A stretch of DNA of 48,481 nucleotides, taken from the IMG/VR virus record IMGVR_UViG_3300008459_000077, positions 1 through 48,481 of that record; one strand, 5' to 3'. The notes below the pieces were generated by a model, which had not been told where the DNA came from, did no database searches, and saw only the letters and a program-made list of their open reading frames with translations. The stretch is from a virus. Every line of letters begins with the position of its first letter. Position 1 is the stretch's first letter. Of the stretch, positions 7,635 through 15,759 are shown in pieces. A program made the translations under genes and the position numbers.

Positions 7635-10600
7635 TCATGGATATTTTATGTGGCTAAAATCATTTGTTCGGTCGATGGTCAATATATGATCTACCATATC
7701 CCTAACAACATCTATATGTGATATGACTAATGTATGCTTAAATAAACTCTTCATATGATTGAAAAGCATATGCATGGAGTTTAGATTAGTTGAATCTAAT
7801 ACTCCCAATCCCTCATCCAAAGCTATGAAGTTTGGTTTTGGTAGATTTGTGATTTTTATTAATGCAATTCTTATTGCTAGTGATGACAAAAAACGCTCCA
7901 TTCCTGATGATAGTTCAAGTGGCCATTTACCTGTATCATATTTTATATAGGTGTTTATGTGCTTACCGTCCATCTCAAATTCAAGTGTAAAATCAATTAT
8001 CTGAGCAAGTATATTGTTAACATACTGCTCGATGTATGGTATTGCCTTTGATATAAGAATATATGGTATACCATCTCTACTCATTGCTTGACCATATAAA
8101 TTATATGCAACTTGCTTATCTGCCAACTCTTGCATATGCTCTATGCTATTTGTGCATTCGTTAATTGTTTGATCTGCAACTGCAATCTTACCGTGAAGTT
8201 CTTGTAATCTTTTGGTGATTTTAGACTCTTGATCCTTCAAGCCAGCAATAGTCTTATTAACTTCATCTATAGATTTTTGTGTTATTATATTCTGCTTTAT
8301 ATCTTGCTCATTAGCATGATACAGGTTAATTGAATCTTTTATTTTACTTAACTTATAATCAATATCTTGTAGCTCACTTGCAACTTTACCATCTTGCAGT
8401 GATAGCATGTTTTTCTTATTTGATGCTTGATCACAATCCGCTTTTGCTTTATAGTAGCTTGTGTGTTGTGTTTCGTAAGACTTATTGTCTTCTATAAAAC
8501 TATCAACAACTTTTTTTGATTCTAAGAAATCTGCTACTGATTTTTTGTCTTTTTCTAGTTCTGATTTTGTTGCTACTGCATCCTTAACAAAGACATTATT
8601 TACACAATATGAGCAAGTTGGATCATATTCATGTTCTTGTAGTTTTTGTAACTTCTCTAATTTAGACTTTATTGTTATTTTTAAGTGATTAAGTTCTACA
8701 TTTAGCTTATCACTCTTATTAACATACTCTGTGTATGTCTTAAAATTTTGCGTTATTGTGTCTGCCTTGTACTTTGTAAGCGCTTCAACACATCCTTCAT
8801 GTATTTTAACTGCTTCCGCAAGTTGCTGTATTATAAGCTCTCTTTTTTTGTTTAAGGATTCTAGTCTATCTTCACAATCCTTTTTTTGTTTATCAAGCTC
8901 GGTAACATTTAAACCATCTGCCTTTGTATGCTTAATTTGTTTTGTTAAATTAAGCAGTATTGTGCTTTGATTATCTAGTTGTTGTTTAGTAGTTGCTAGT
9001 TGCTCTTCACTGCTTTTATATAAGTCTTCACATTGCTCTTTTACTCTTTCAGAGTCACCAAGTTTTGTTTCAAAATCCTGCTTTTGATACTCCTCTAACA
9101 ATACTGCTGAGTTTTTATTTTCCTTACTAGCTGCATCATAGAGCTGATCAAAAATGCATAAATCTAGAAAATTAGCAAGCAATTCCTTTCTTTCACTTTG
9201 TGTTTTATCAATGAAATTTGAGTTATTATTTTGCAGTGATAATGCTGTTAATATAAAGTCATCAAATGTTCCAATATACGACTGAATTATCTTATCTGTG
9301 TCTCGCCTTTGTTCACCATTTAATGAAACATTATCACCATTTTCATCTACATACCAAAAGTCAATATCAACTCTTAATTTGCCTGATAACGGTCCTTTTT
9401 GATATCTTGTTGCTTTTTTATTAATAAAGTAATTAACTCCATTTAATTCAAAGTTAAAGCAGCAGGTGAAGTAATCAGACTTGTTATTTAAAACCTGTTC
9501 AGCTTTGCTAGCTCTAAACGAATGATCAAATAAACAAAAGCATAAAGCATCTAATACTGCTGATTTACCTGCGTGGTTTGGTGCAAATAATCCACACAAA
9601 CCAGACATGCCTGTAAAATCAATCTCATTATCTTCACCATAAGAAAACATATTTGAAAATGTAAATTTCTTAGGATTCCAAATTACATTTCTAACAAGTT
9701 CGCTTTGAGGTAAAGTGCTGTTGAGCTGCTTATTTATTGTATATATTTCACTCAAGGTATCATCGTCTACGTTCTTGTCAACTAAGTACTCTTTAATAAG
9801 ATCGTTCTGATATTCGACTCTTCTTATATCACCACTACTAAACACAAAATCTGTGGACTTTGCACTATCTTTTGGATCTGTGTAGTTTACTGTTGGTTCA
9901 CTTATTTTATACTCTTTTCGTATTGTTGCTAGTATTCTCTTTAATTGTGCTTGAGATGTATTTTTAACCTTTAATCTAAGGTTTGTTTTTGATGTTATTG
10001 GTAAGTTATCTGGTAGCACTCCTCCGTCGATTTCAAGTGTATAAAAACCATATCGATTTGGTAAATCTAGGAATCTATAATCTAGTGTATTGACATTTAA
10101 AATAGCAGGTCCGTGTCCTTCATAATCCTCACCAAAATTTTGTTGTACTAAACTTCCTGGATAGAGTACTAATGGTGAGGCTTTTAGTACTTGTCTTTTG
10201 TGAATATCACCTAGAAGGGCTACATCGTAATCGTTAAAGGTTTCCATCTTTAAGCCCTGTAATAGTTTAATGCCTGTATCTGTTGAACTGTTTTCAACTG
10301 TACCGTGGTATAAAGCTATCTTTCTCTTATATTCACCTTTAATTGACTCTGCTAGTATATACTCCTCTTGTGATTGAAGTAGTGACATTACAGAAAAGCA
10401 AATATCTCCGACTTCATACAGATTAGTGTCTTTTAAGTAGAAGAGATTGTTTTGTTTTAATGCTTTAAAAATTGGTGATAGTGCATCTAGTCTGTTATTA
10501 TTGTTAAGATTTGTATCGTGATTACCACATATAACAAAAGTTGGCGCTAACTCAGCCAAATTAACAAAGAAATCATTTACCATATCAATGAGCTCTGGAC

Positions 10601-10793
10601 TCATATCTGTCTTTGCGTGAACAATATCACCACCAACTGTTACAATTGTATTAGGTGGTGAGTTCTTTACAAGCTCATACAATTTGTCAAAAACTTCTCT
10701 GTATTCCGTATGACGTTTCCAATTACGTATATGTACGTCTGCAACGTGAATAATGTAATCAACTTTCTCTAAACCACAATCTATCTTTATCAT
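7635..10793 (-). CDS. 47-46: Fused Mre11/SbcD nuclease and Rad50/SbcC ATPase (gp47-gp46 fusion, 1052 aa)
   Basis: One polypeptide holds both subunits of the T4 gp46/gp47 recombination nuclease. Residues 1-350 are the Mre11-type phosphoesterase: DVH at 19-21, GGD at 54-56, GNHD at 90-93, YHGT at 162-165 and GDIH at 195-198 supply the metal ligands. Residues 370-1052 are the Rad50-type ATPase: Walker A APNHAGKS (404-411), two long coiled-coil arms with a zinc hook CSYC (727-730), ABC signature LSSGM (961-965) and Walker B FIALDEG (989-995). In T4 the two are separate genes. The complex resects DNA ends for recombination-dependent replication. It overlaps the primase gene by 4 nt and is followed by a fibre gene, so a replication block sits inside tail genes. 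Confidence 0.93.
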   Translation of the reverse strand: MIKIDCGLEKVDYIIHVADVHIRNWKRHTEYREVFDKLYELVKNSPPNTIVTVGGDIVHAKTDMSPELIDMVNDFFVNLAELAPTFVICGNHDTNLNNNNRLDALSPIFKALKQNNLFYLKDTNLYEVGDICFSVMSLLQSQEEYILAESIKGEYKRKIALYHGTVENSSTDTGIKLLQGLKMETFNDYDVALLGDIHKRQVLKASPLVLYPGSLVQQNFGEDYEGHGPAILNVNTLDYRFLDLPNRYGFYTLEIDGGVLPDNLPITSKTNLRLKVKNTSQAQLKRILATIRKEYKISEPTVNYTDPKDSAKSTDFVFSSGDIRRVEYQNDLIKEYLVDKNVDDDTLSEIYTINKQLNSTLPQSELVRNVIWNPKKFTFSNMFSYGEDNEIDFTGMSGLCGLFAPNHAGKSAVLDALCFCLFDHSFRASKAEQVLNNKSDYFTCCFNFELNGVNYFINKKATRYQKGPLSGKLRVDIDFWYVDENGDNVSLNGEQRRDTDKIIQSYIGTFDDFILTALSLQNNNSNFIDKTQSERKELLANFLDLCIFDQLYDAASKENKNSAVLLEEYQKQDFETKLGDSERVKEQCEDLYKSSEEQLATTKQQLDNQSTILLNLTKQIKHTKADGLNVTELDKQKKDCEDRLESLNKKRELIIQQLAEAVKIHEGCVEALTKYKADTITQNFKTYTEYVNKSDKLNVELNHLKITIKSKLEKLQKLQEHEYDPTCSYCVNNVFVKDAVATKSELEKDKKSVADFLESKKVVDSFIEDNKSYETQHTSYYKAKADCDQASNKKNMLSLQDGKVASELQDIDYKLSKIKDSINLYHANEQDIKQNIITQKSIDEVNKTIAGLKDQESKITKRLQELHGKIAVADQTINECTNSIEHMQELADKQVAYNLYGQAMSRDGIPYILISKAIPYIEQYVNNILAQIIDFTLEFEMDGKHINTYIKYDTGKWPLELSSGMERFLSSLAIRIALIKITNLPKPNFIALDEGLGVLDSTNLNSMHMLFNHMKSLFKHTLVISHIDVVRDMVDHILTIDRTNDFSHIKYP

Positions 10794-11713
10794 GCAAATA
10801 ATTTATATCTTACAAGATCACCAAATGTAAATACCTTACAATTATTAATCAATTCAACCATCTTGTTGAACCCTAGCTCATTAGGGTCCTTGCTAACAAG
10901 ATCAACATAGTAAACTTCAATACCTTGATTAAGAAAGTACTCAAGTTCTTCGAGCGCGTCTGTAACTGCATCTTTATCTAAACTTATATATAATTTTGGA
11001 ACTTTGTTATCTATTATTGTTTGTTTTAATTTTGGTAATATCTTTTTACCAAACAGTGGTACTGCGTTTCTCTTTGTTGATATTGCGTCAAACGCTCCTT
11101 CCACTAGTACTAGTGGTTGATTAAAAGATACTTGGTTTTCAAAACCAATAACATCTTTACTCCATGTTGGATTTTTATGTTTAATAAACGAACCATCATA
11201 AAAACTTCTACCAACAAAATAGCTTAATTGATTATTAGAATCATAACTTGGAATAATGACCATTCCTCTATAATCCCCCTCTTCACAATACCCTATATTA
11301 TACCTCAATATATCTAGTGGTGTTAGCCCTCTTTTGTTTACAACATAGTGTAATGCATTCTTGTAATCTGGTGTATTAAAATTTATGTGTAATGGTCTAA
11401 ATTCTGATGGAAGTTGCTTATCTATGTACTCCTTATCTGATACAATTTGCTCGTTTATTGATATTTCCTTAGCTAGATCTATAAGGCTAGAACTTGCTTT
11501 TGTTTTTCGCAATAAACTATATAAACCTCTACCTCGCATATTACATACCCAACAATGGTATGCTTGTGTTGATAAGTTTATTTGCAGTTTCTTTTTGTAG
11601 TGATTGCAGTTTGGGCAGTAGTAACTAGCCTCACCATTTTTATGGTATGAACCTAATCCTAAATGTGAATTAAGTATATTTTTTGCCTTTTCTATTTGCA
11701 GTTCTATCCCCAT
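10790..11713 (-). CDS. 61: DnaG-type DNA primase (gp61-like, 307 aa)
   Basis: An N-terminal zinc ribbon with CPNC (33-36) and CWVC (54-57) is followed by a TOPRIM catalytic core: VEGAFD (204-209) gives the conserved Glu205, and LDKDAV (245-250) the DxD metal site. At 307 residues it is close to T4 gp61 (342). It would lay RNA primers for lagging-strand synthesis with a gp41-type helicase not seen in this window. The stop overlaps the start of the fused recombination nuclease by 4 nt; 24 nt separate it from the endonuclease I gene upstream. All three form a replication/recombination block. Assignment to the primase family is secure from the motifs; equivalence to gp61 is inferred. Confidence 0.9.
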   Translation of the reverse strand: MGIELQIEKAKNILNSHLGLGSYHKNGEASYYCPNCNHYKKKLQINLSTQAYHCWVCNMRGRGLYSLLRKTKASSSLIDLAKEISINEQIVSDKEYIDKQLPSEFRPLHINFNTPDYKNALHYVVNKRGLTPLDILRYNIGYCEEGDYRGMVIIPSYDSNNQLSYFVGRSFYDGSFIKHKNPTWSKDVIGFENQVSFNQPLVLVEGAFDAISTKRNAVPLFGKKILPKLKQTIIDNKVPKLYISLDKDAVTDALEELEYFLNQGIEVYYVDLVSKDPNELGFNKMVELINNCKVFTFGDLVRYKLFA

Positions 11714-11737
11714 TAGGTATTAATATACGGAAAAAGA

Positions 11738-12136
11738 CTACTTAAGCCAACTATCTGGTATTGTTTTTTCAGCGTACACAAATCCATGCTTATTACACCA
11801 ATCTGCGTAGGTTGTTTTTGACTTCTTACTAAGCTTGTTATTTGCGTTTTGAAACACAAATCGAATATCTAATTCTGGATACTGCTCTTTGATAAGCAAA
11901 TGTTTCTTGCGATCTGCTGTTACAAATCTACCCTTAGTTTCAACATAGACACCACTTGGTAGTTTAAAATCTGGTGTGTACTTATGTTGTGTTGCTGGTT
12001 TTATGTATGCTATCTTGTGTTGCTCGTATTCACCATTTACACCACGATCAATTAGATGCTTATCCACATCTTCTTCTAATCCACTTCTATATCCTTTTAT
12101 TCTAGCTGCTTGCCTTTTCGTAACTTTCTTTGTCAT
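11738..12136 (-). CDS. T7-type endonuclease I, Holliday-junction resolvase (132 aa)
   Basis: Strong match in layout to phage T7 gp3 endonuclease I: RSGLEEDV with Glu21, YTPDF with Asp56, and VETKGR with Glu66 and Lys68 give the PD-(D/E)xK catalytic set. RKKHLLIKEQYPELDIR and the C-terminal KHG-IPDSW match the rest of the family. The family resolves branched DNA, including Holliday junctions, as a dimer. T4 itself uses an unrelated resolvase (endonuclease VII, gp49), so this gene may replace it here. It overlaps the upstream structural gene by 4 nt and precedes the primase. Confidence 0.93.
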   Translation of the reverse strand: MTKKVTKRQAARIKGYRSGLEEDVDKHLIDRGVNGEYEQHKIAYIKPATQHKYTPDFKLPSGVYVETKGRFVTADRKKHLLIKEQYPELDIRFVFQNANNKLSKKSKTTYADWCNKHGFVYAEKTIPDSWLK

Positions 12137-13821
12137 CTGTCAAATCTTACAACAAATGTTGTGTCTGTTGTTCGTGATGTTTGTATTGGTGTTGAGAGTT
12201 TTGCAACTGCTACTAAATTATGACTATTGTCATATAAACCTACAGTTGTTACATATGGTCTAAATGATGAGGATTGATACTGACATCCTATCTCATATTG
12301 ATTTGTTGATGGATTCCAACTATGTACACTCCTATTATGTGTTGTTGTAAATTCACCTGGGCCGACTGTGCACATAACTTCTGTCTCTAGCAATGTAACT
12401 GTGCCTCTAGTTATTATTTTTGTTATAGGTGGATCTATTACTTTAGGATGTGTTAGTACTACTAATCCTGTATTATAAAACACATTACCACAAAATCTGT
12501 TAATTGATCCAGTTGTCTGATGTAAATCACTTATCTCATTAGTAGTTAGGTACCTATCAAAAATGTGTATATAATCAATACTTCCACTAAGTGGTTCTGT
12601 TAAACTGTAATCATTTCCTAGTCGGATCATGCTATCATTTGCACAATGTAAGTCTGTGTTAGATTCACAAGGATCTGTTGTATAATAGGGATCTTGAACT
12701 GTATCTCCAATTGACCCACCTGGTCCAGTTACATATAATCCAATAGTAGATCCAGATCTTTGTGCAACAACACTATAATAGTTGCCTGGTGTTAAGGCAC
12801 TTGTTGTTCCAAGACTAAGTGTTGTTATACCATTAGATTTTTTAAAAATTAATTCAGGGCCGCTACCCATATCGCGTATTTCAAGTTTATATGGATAGTT
12901 TAGTGATGGATTTTGCTCTATATAAACATCCCCATCTGGTGATACAGCATAATCATCTCTATAATCTAGCTTTGTAACTAGGCTTGCACCGGATGTTGCT
13001 AATCCATCAAATCTAAACCTAAACGCTATAGCATATTCTTTATTTGAAAAATTATATACTTTTCTAAAGTCTTGATTTTCTGCTGGTATGAGTTTTACAA
13101 CTGAATTATACGATGGTACAAAGTTTACTGCAATAGAGCCACTTGTGTCAACTCTTTCAAACATTACATTACTAAAACTAGCGTATAATCTAGTTGATCC
13201 ATAAGTTGCTGGTAATTCTGTTACAACCGGACCCTTTTCTCTTCTCTGATCTACATATTTGTAATATCTGTTAAATGTGTAGCTGAGCATTAAATTATCA
13301 TAATCACATGGATCGGGTGATGTTAAGCCAGTTGCTGTTTTTAATATCAAATTACCAACTGCATCATCTTCAATTGTATAGCCACTACCGGTTATACTCA
13401 AACTTCCTGGTAAGATACCTTCGCCAATAGCGTTATTTGGAAAGCTAATAACCTTAGCTTTGTAACCTAAATCCCTATATTGTACGTTTATATTACCACC
13501 ACCACCCAATGTAGCTTTATTGTTTGATAAGTACTCTCTAAAGTAAAGATGATCTAGCTGAGTGTGTATAGCTGTTTTAAAATAACCATCAGTTGTTCTA
13601 GCAAATTCTGGTTCAAATTCAGGATGTGTATTACCTGCATCTAAGTTTGTTGTCGCTTGTTGATAATAGTTGTATGAAGATGATAATGAATTTTCTGCAC
13701 TATACACCTTGCAATACGATGATGATTCATTAGCATCAAAGTTTGCTACAACAGTTTTATGTGCTCTAAATGGTGTAACTCTAACATCTTTAGGCTGTAA
13801 TGATTTAAATATACCGCTCAT
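12133..13821 (-). CDS. Tail fibre-like protein with LamG/concanavalin-type domain (562 aa)
   Basis: The middle of the protein (about residues 260-440) has the strand pattern of a laminin G/concanavalin A-like lectin sandwich: AIAFRFRFDG, YKLEIRD, YYSVVAQRSG and SGSIDYIHIFDRYLT near its end. The C-terminal 60 residues (VTTVGLYDNSHNLVAVAKLS, then a final FVVRFDR) are homologous to the end of the protein encoded just upstream and recall a C-terminal domain frequent in marine T4-like tail proteins. It is probably a host-glycan-binding tail protein. The gene lies just downstream of a rho-independent terminator, so it begins its own transcription unit, and it overlaps the endonuclease I gene by 4 nt. 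Confidence 0.8.
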   Translation of the reverse strand: MSGIFKSLQPKDVRVTPFRAHKTVVANFDANESSSYCKVYSAENSLSSSYNYYQQATTNLDAGNTHPEFEPEFARTTDGYFKTAIHTQLDHLYFREYLSNNKATLGGGGNINVQYRDLGYKAKVISFPNNAIGEGILPGSLSITGSGYTIEDDAVGNLILKTATGLTSPDPCDYDNLMLSYTFNRYYKYVDQRREKGPVVTELPATYGSTRLYASFSNVMFERVDTSGSIAVNFVPSYNSVVKLIPAENQDFRKVYNFSNKEYAIAFRFRFDGLATSGASLVTKLDYRDDYAVSPDGDVYIEQNPSLNYPYKLEIRDMGSGPELIFKKSNGITTLSLGTTSALTPGNYYSVVAQRSGSTIGLYVTGPGGSIGDTVQDPYYTTDPCESNTDLHCANDSMIRLGNDYSLTEPLSGSIDYIHIFDRYLTTNEISDLHQTTGSINRFCGNVFYNTGLVVLTHPKVIDPPITKIITRGTVTLLETEVMCTVGPGEFTTTHNRSVHSWNPSTNQYEIGCQYQSSSFRPYVTTVGLYDNSHNLVAVAKLSTPIQTSRTTDTTFVVRFDR

Positions 13822-13840
13822 ACTAATAAATATTGTTATG

Positions 13841-13866
13841 AAAAGAAACCCTCCATAATGGAGGGT
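13841..13866 (-). terminator. Rho-independent terminator
   Basis: On the minus strand a perfect 7-bp GC-rich stem (ACCCTCC / GGAGGGT, 13848-13854 with 13860-13866) with a 5-nt loop is followed by TTCTTTT. It lies 37 bases past the stop of the tail gene at 13903-14883 and just before the LamG protein start. It is the only convincing intrinsic terminator I see in the window. Confidence 0.75.
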
Positions 13867-13902
13867 CTATCCTATAATGCTATTATAAGAGGGGTTCTAG
13901 TG

Positions 13903-14883
13903 TTAATAATCAATTTTTACTTTTACGAGAGCTTCGCGATTGAATGTCTTTAATAACGGTCTTGATAATTTAGCAACTGCTAATAGTCTGTTATTATTGT
14001 CATACATACCAATAGTCGTTATATACACTTGTGGATTTCTTAACATTGCAGACCATCTAAATAAACCATTTGATCCAGTTATGAATGTTGGATTGTTACT
14101 AAAGTTGAAGTCTCTATTATTTACTCTCACAAAGTAGTGATTTGATGTCACTTTTTCTTCTGTTCTAGCGGAGAAGTATGCTGAGCTTGATATAGCTAAA
14201 CTAAATGTTGCAGCGTTTTTAGCTGCTACTCCTGATGATCTATTGACTGAAAATCCAACCGACTGTGAAACAGTTGTACTAAAAATAAGCACACCTAAAT
14301 CCGGATAGGATAATCCAAACACTGTACTACTTGCAGTTACACCACCAGATCCTGAATATATATTAAATACTCGTCCTGCTTCATTTATAGTTGGATCATC
14401 ACCAGCTCCACTACCATCAATATACTTACAAGTTGTAACAGTTCCTTTTAATCTCAATTCCCAGTTTCCTGGATCCATTTTTTGCTTAAATCTTGCTCTG
14501 TTTAATGTTACTGCAAATATATCATTTACCGATGATCCGTTTATTTGAAACGCTGTTTGTGTTGGTGGTAATAGTAAATTGCGAAATTGTGAATATACTG
14601 TTTTTGATGGTGTATTGGTAGTATTGTCAACTGTAGTTGTGTCTCCTAGCGATCCACTACCATCAATATGACCATATGCTACTGAGAATTGTATAGCTGC
14701 CGTATCGTCAGTGATTGGATTTTTATCATACAAAGGTACATAGTATTCCCAACTAGCGCTAGTACTTCCTGTGTAAAAGGTTGTTAGTGGATTTATATCT
14801 CCTGACCAGACAGGACTGCTAACTGATTGTACATCTCCTGCTATTATATCATCTACTGTGAATCTCTTATAGATTTCTGCCAT
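13903..14883 (-). CDS. Tail structural protein with shared C-terminal domain (326 aa)
   Basis: A beta-rich protein starting MAEIYKRFTVDDIIAGDVQS. The last 60 residues (YITTIGMYDNNNRLLAVAKL, then LVKVKIDY) are paralogous to the end of the 562-residue LamG protein, so the two probably dock to the same partner. The middle (AVTLNRARFKQKMDPGNWEL and VFNIYSGSG) is of a type I recall from conserved tail proteins in marine T4-like phages, function not established. No catalytic motif, signal peptide or coil is visible. Its transcript probably ends at the terminator 37-62 bases downstream. Confidence 0.75.
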   Translation of the reverse strand: MAEIYKRFTVDDIIAGDVQSVSSPVWSGDINPLTTFYTGSTSASWEYYVPLYDKNPITDDTAAIQFSVAYGHIDGSGSLGDTTTVDNTTNTPSKTVYSQFRNLLLPPTQTAFQINGSSVNDIFAVTLNRARFKQKMDPGNWELRLKGTVTTCKYIDGSGAGDDPTINEAGRVFNIYSGSGGVTASSTVFGLSYPDLGVLIFSTTVSQSVGFSVNRSSGVAAKNAATFSLAISSSAYFSARTEEKVTSNHYFVRVNNRDFNFSNNPTFITGSNGLFRWSAMLRNPQVYITTIGMYDNNNRLLAVAKLSRPLLKTFNREALVKVKIDY

Positions 14884-14913
14884 CTTGGTTTATATTATAT
14901 GGGTAATTATATT

Positions 14914-15705
14914 TTATTGTTGGTTTGGTTGGATAGAAGTTGTGTACTGATTAATTGTATCTGTTACTGTTACTATTACTGTTTTAAATCCACCCGTTTC
15001 ATTACCAATGATAGTCAACAATGTTGATGCGGTTCCTATAATACCTCTTGGTTTAAGAATAAATTTACCTCTACTAACCTTTGTTATAGTTCTACCAGAT
15101 GTTGTAATATCTCCTGTTTCATCATCCAAGAAGCTTCCTACATCACTTGCAGCTGCGTTGATAGCGTTAGATGTTGTTAAGTCAACAGATGTTCCTGTTG
15201 CTGCTGTTCTAGCTGAGTCGGTTCCTGCGTTTGCGGCAATAGCACTGTTACTTGTTGTCATTAACATTGAATCAGGAGCTGGTTCAAGTGAGCAGACTGT
15301 GTCATCTGCTAAAATTGCTGTATATCCTAATGTTGTGTTTCCGCCTGGTAGGTTTAATGTGCTAGCAGTTATTGTTTGTGATTCATTTAGGTTTACAAAG
15401 CTTACGGTTCCTGGTAAAACACTAATAACCGGTATACCAATAACATCTTTTGGTAAAGTAACAAGCTTGTATCTAAGCATTTGTGTTTCATCTGGAAAAG
15501 CTTCTAAAATTGGCATGTTTTCTATTACAGAGCCATAGTAGTTTGTTCCTAGTGAGTGAGCAGGATTCCAAAGGGTATAATCAATCTCGTCATCTGCTAA
15601 TGCAAATTTTGTAATTGTTAATTGACCACCTCTAGCTAGAATCTCTCTACCCTTATTTGTTAATATTGCATCAACTGTTACAGTTGTGTTATCTAAATAT
15701 CCCAT
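14914..15705 (-). CDS. Conserved T4-like tail/baseplate-associated protein (263 aa)
   Basis: The first 45 residues (NTTVTVDAILTNKGREILAR, then KFALADDEIDY) carry the signature of a protein family that is conserved in marine T4-like phages next to tail genes; its exact role is not established to my knowledge. The second half is low complexity, Ala/Thr/Ser-rich (about residues 145-195), followed by a beta-rich end. TATTTATA on the coding strand (15725-15732) lies 19 nt before the ATG in a 54-nt intergenic gap, suggesting a separate start of expression. It is followed 30 nt later by the 326-residue tail protein. Confidence 0.8.
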   Translation of the reverse strand: MGYLDNTTVTVDAILTNKGREILARGGQLTITKFALADDEIDYTLWNPAHSLGTNYYGSVIENMPILEAFPDETQMLRYKLVTLPKDVIGIPVISVLPGTVSFVNLNESQTITASTLNLPGGNTTLGYTAILADDTVCSLEPAPDSMLMTTSNSAIAANAGTDSARTAATGTSVDLTTSNAINAAASDVGSFLDDETGDITTSGRTITKVSRGKFILKPRGIIGTASTLLTIIGNETGGFKTVIVTVTDTINQYTTSIQPNQQ

Positions 15706-15724
15706 AGAGTGTTATTAGTTTTAT

Positions 15725-15732
15725 TATAAATA
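15725..15732 (-). promoter_or_regulatory. TATTTATA motif, 19 nt upstream of the gene starting at 15705
   Basis: Coding-strand TATTTATAATAAAA in a 54-nt intergenic gap that follows the repeat-protein gene. Candidate late promoter-like element. Confidence 0.5.
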
Positions 15733-15759
15733 TACTGCTGTTCAAAAATTATACCTTCT

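Noticed and set aside
15008-15538. Plus-strand frame of 176 codons and other long plus-strand frames
   Set aside because: They are antisense shadows of recognised minus-strand genes and have no homologous motifs or leaders.
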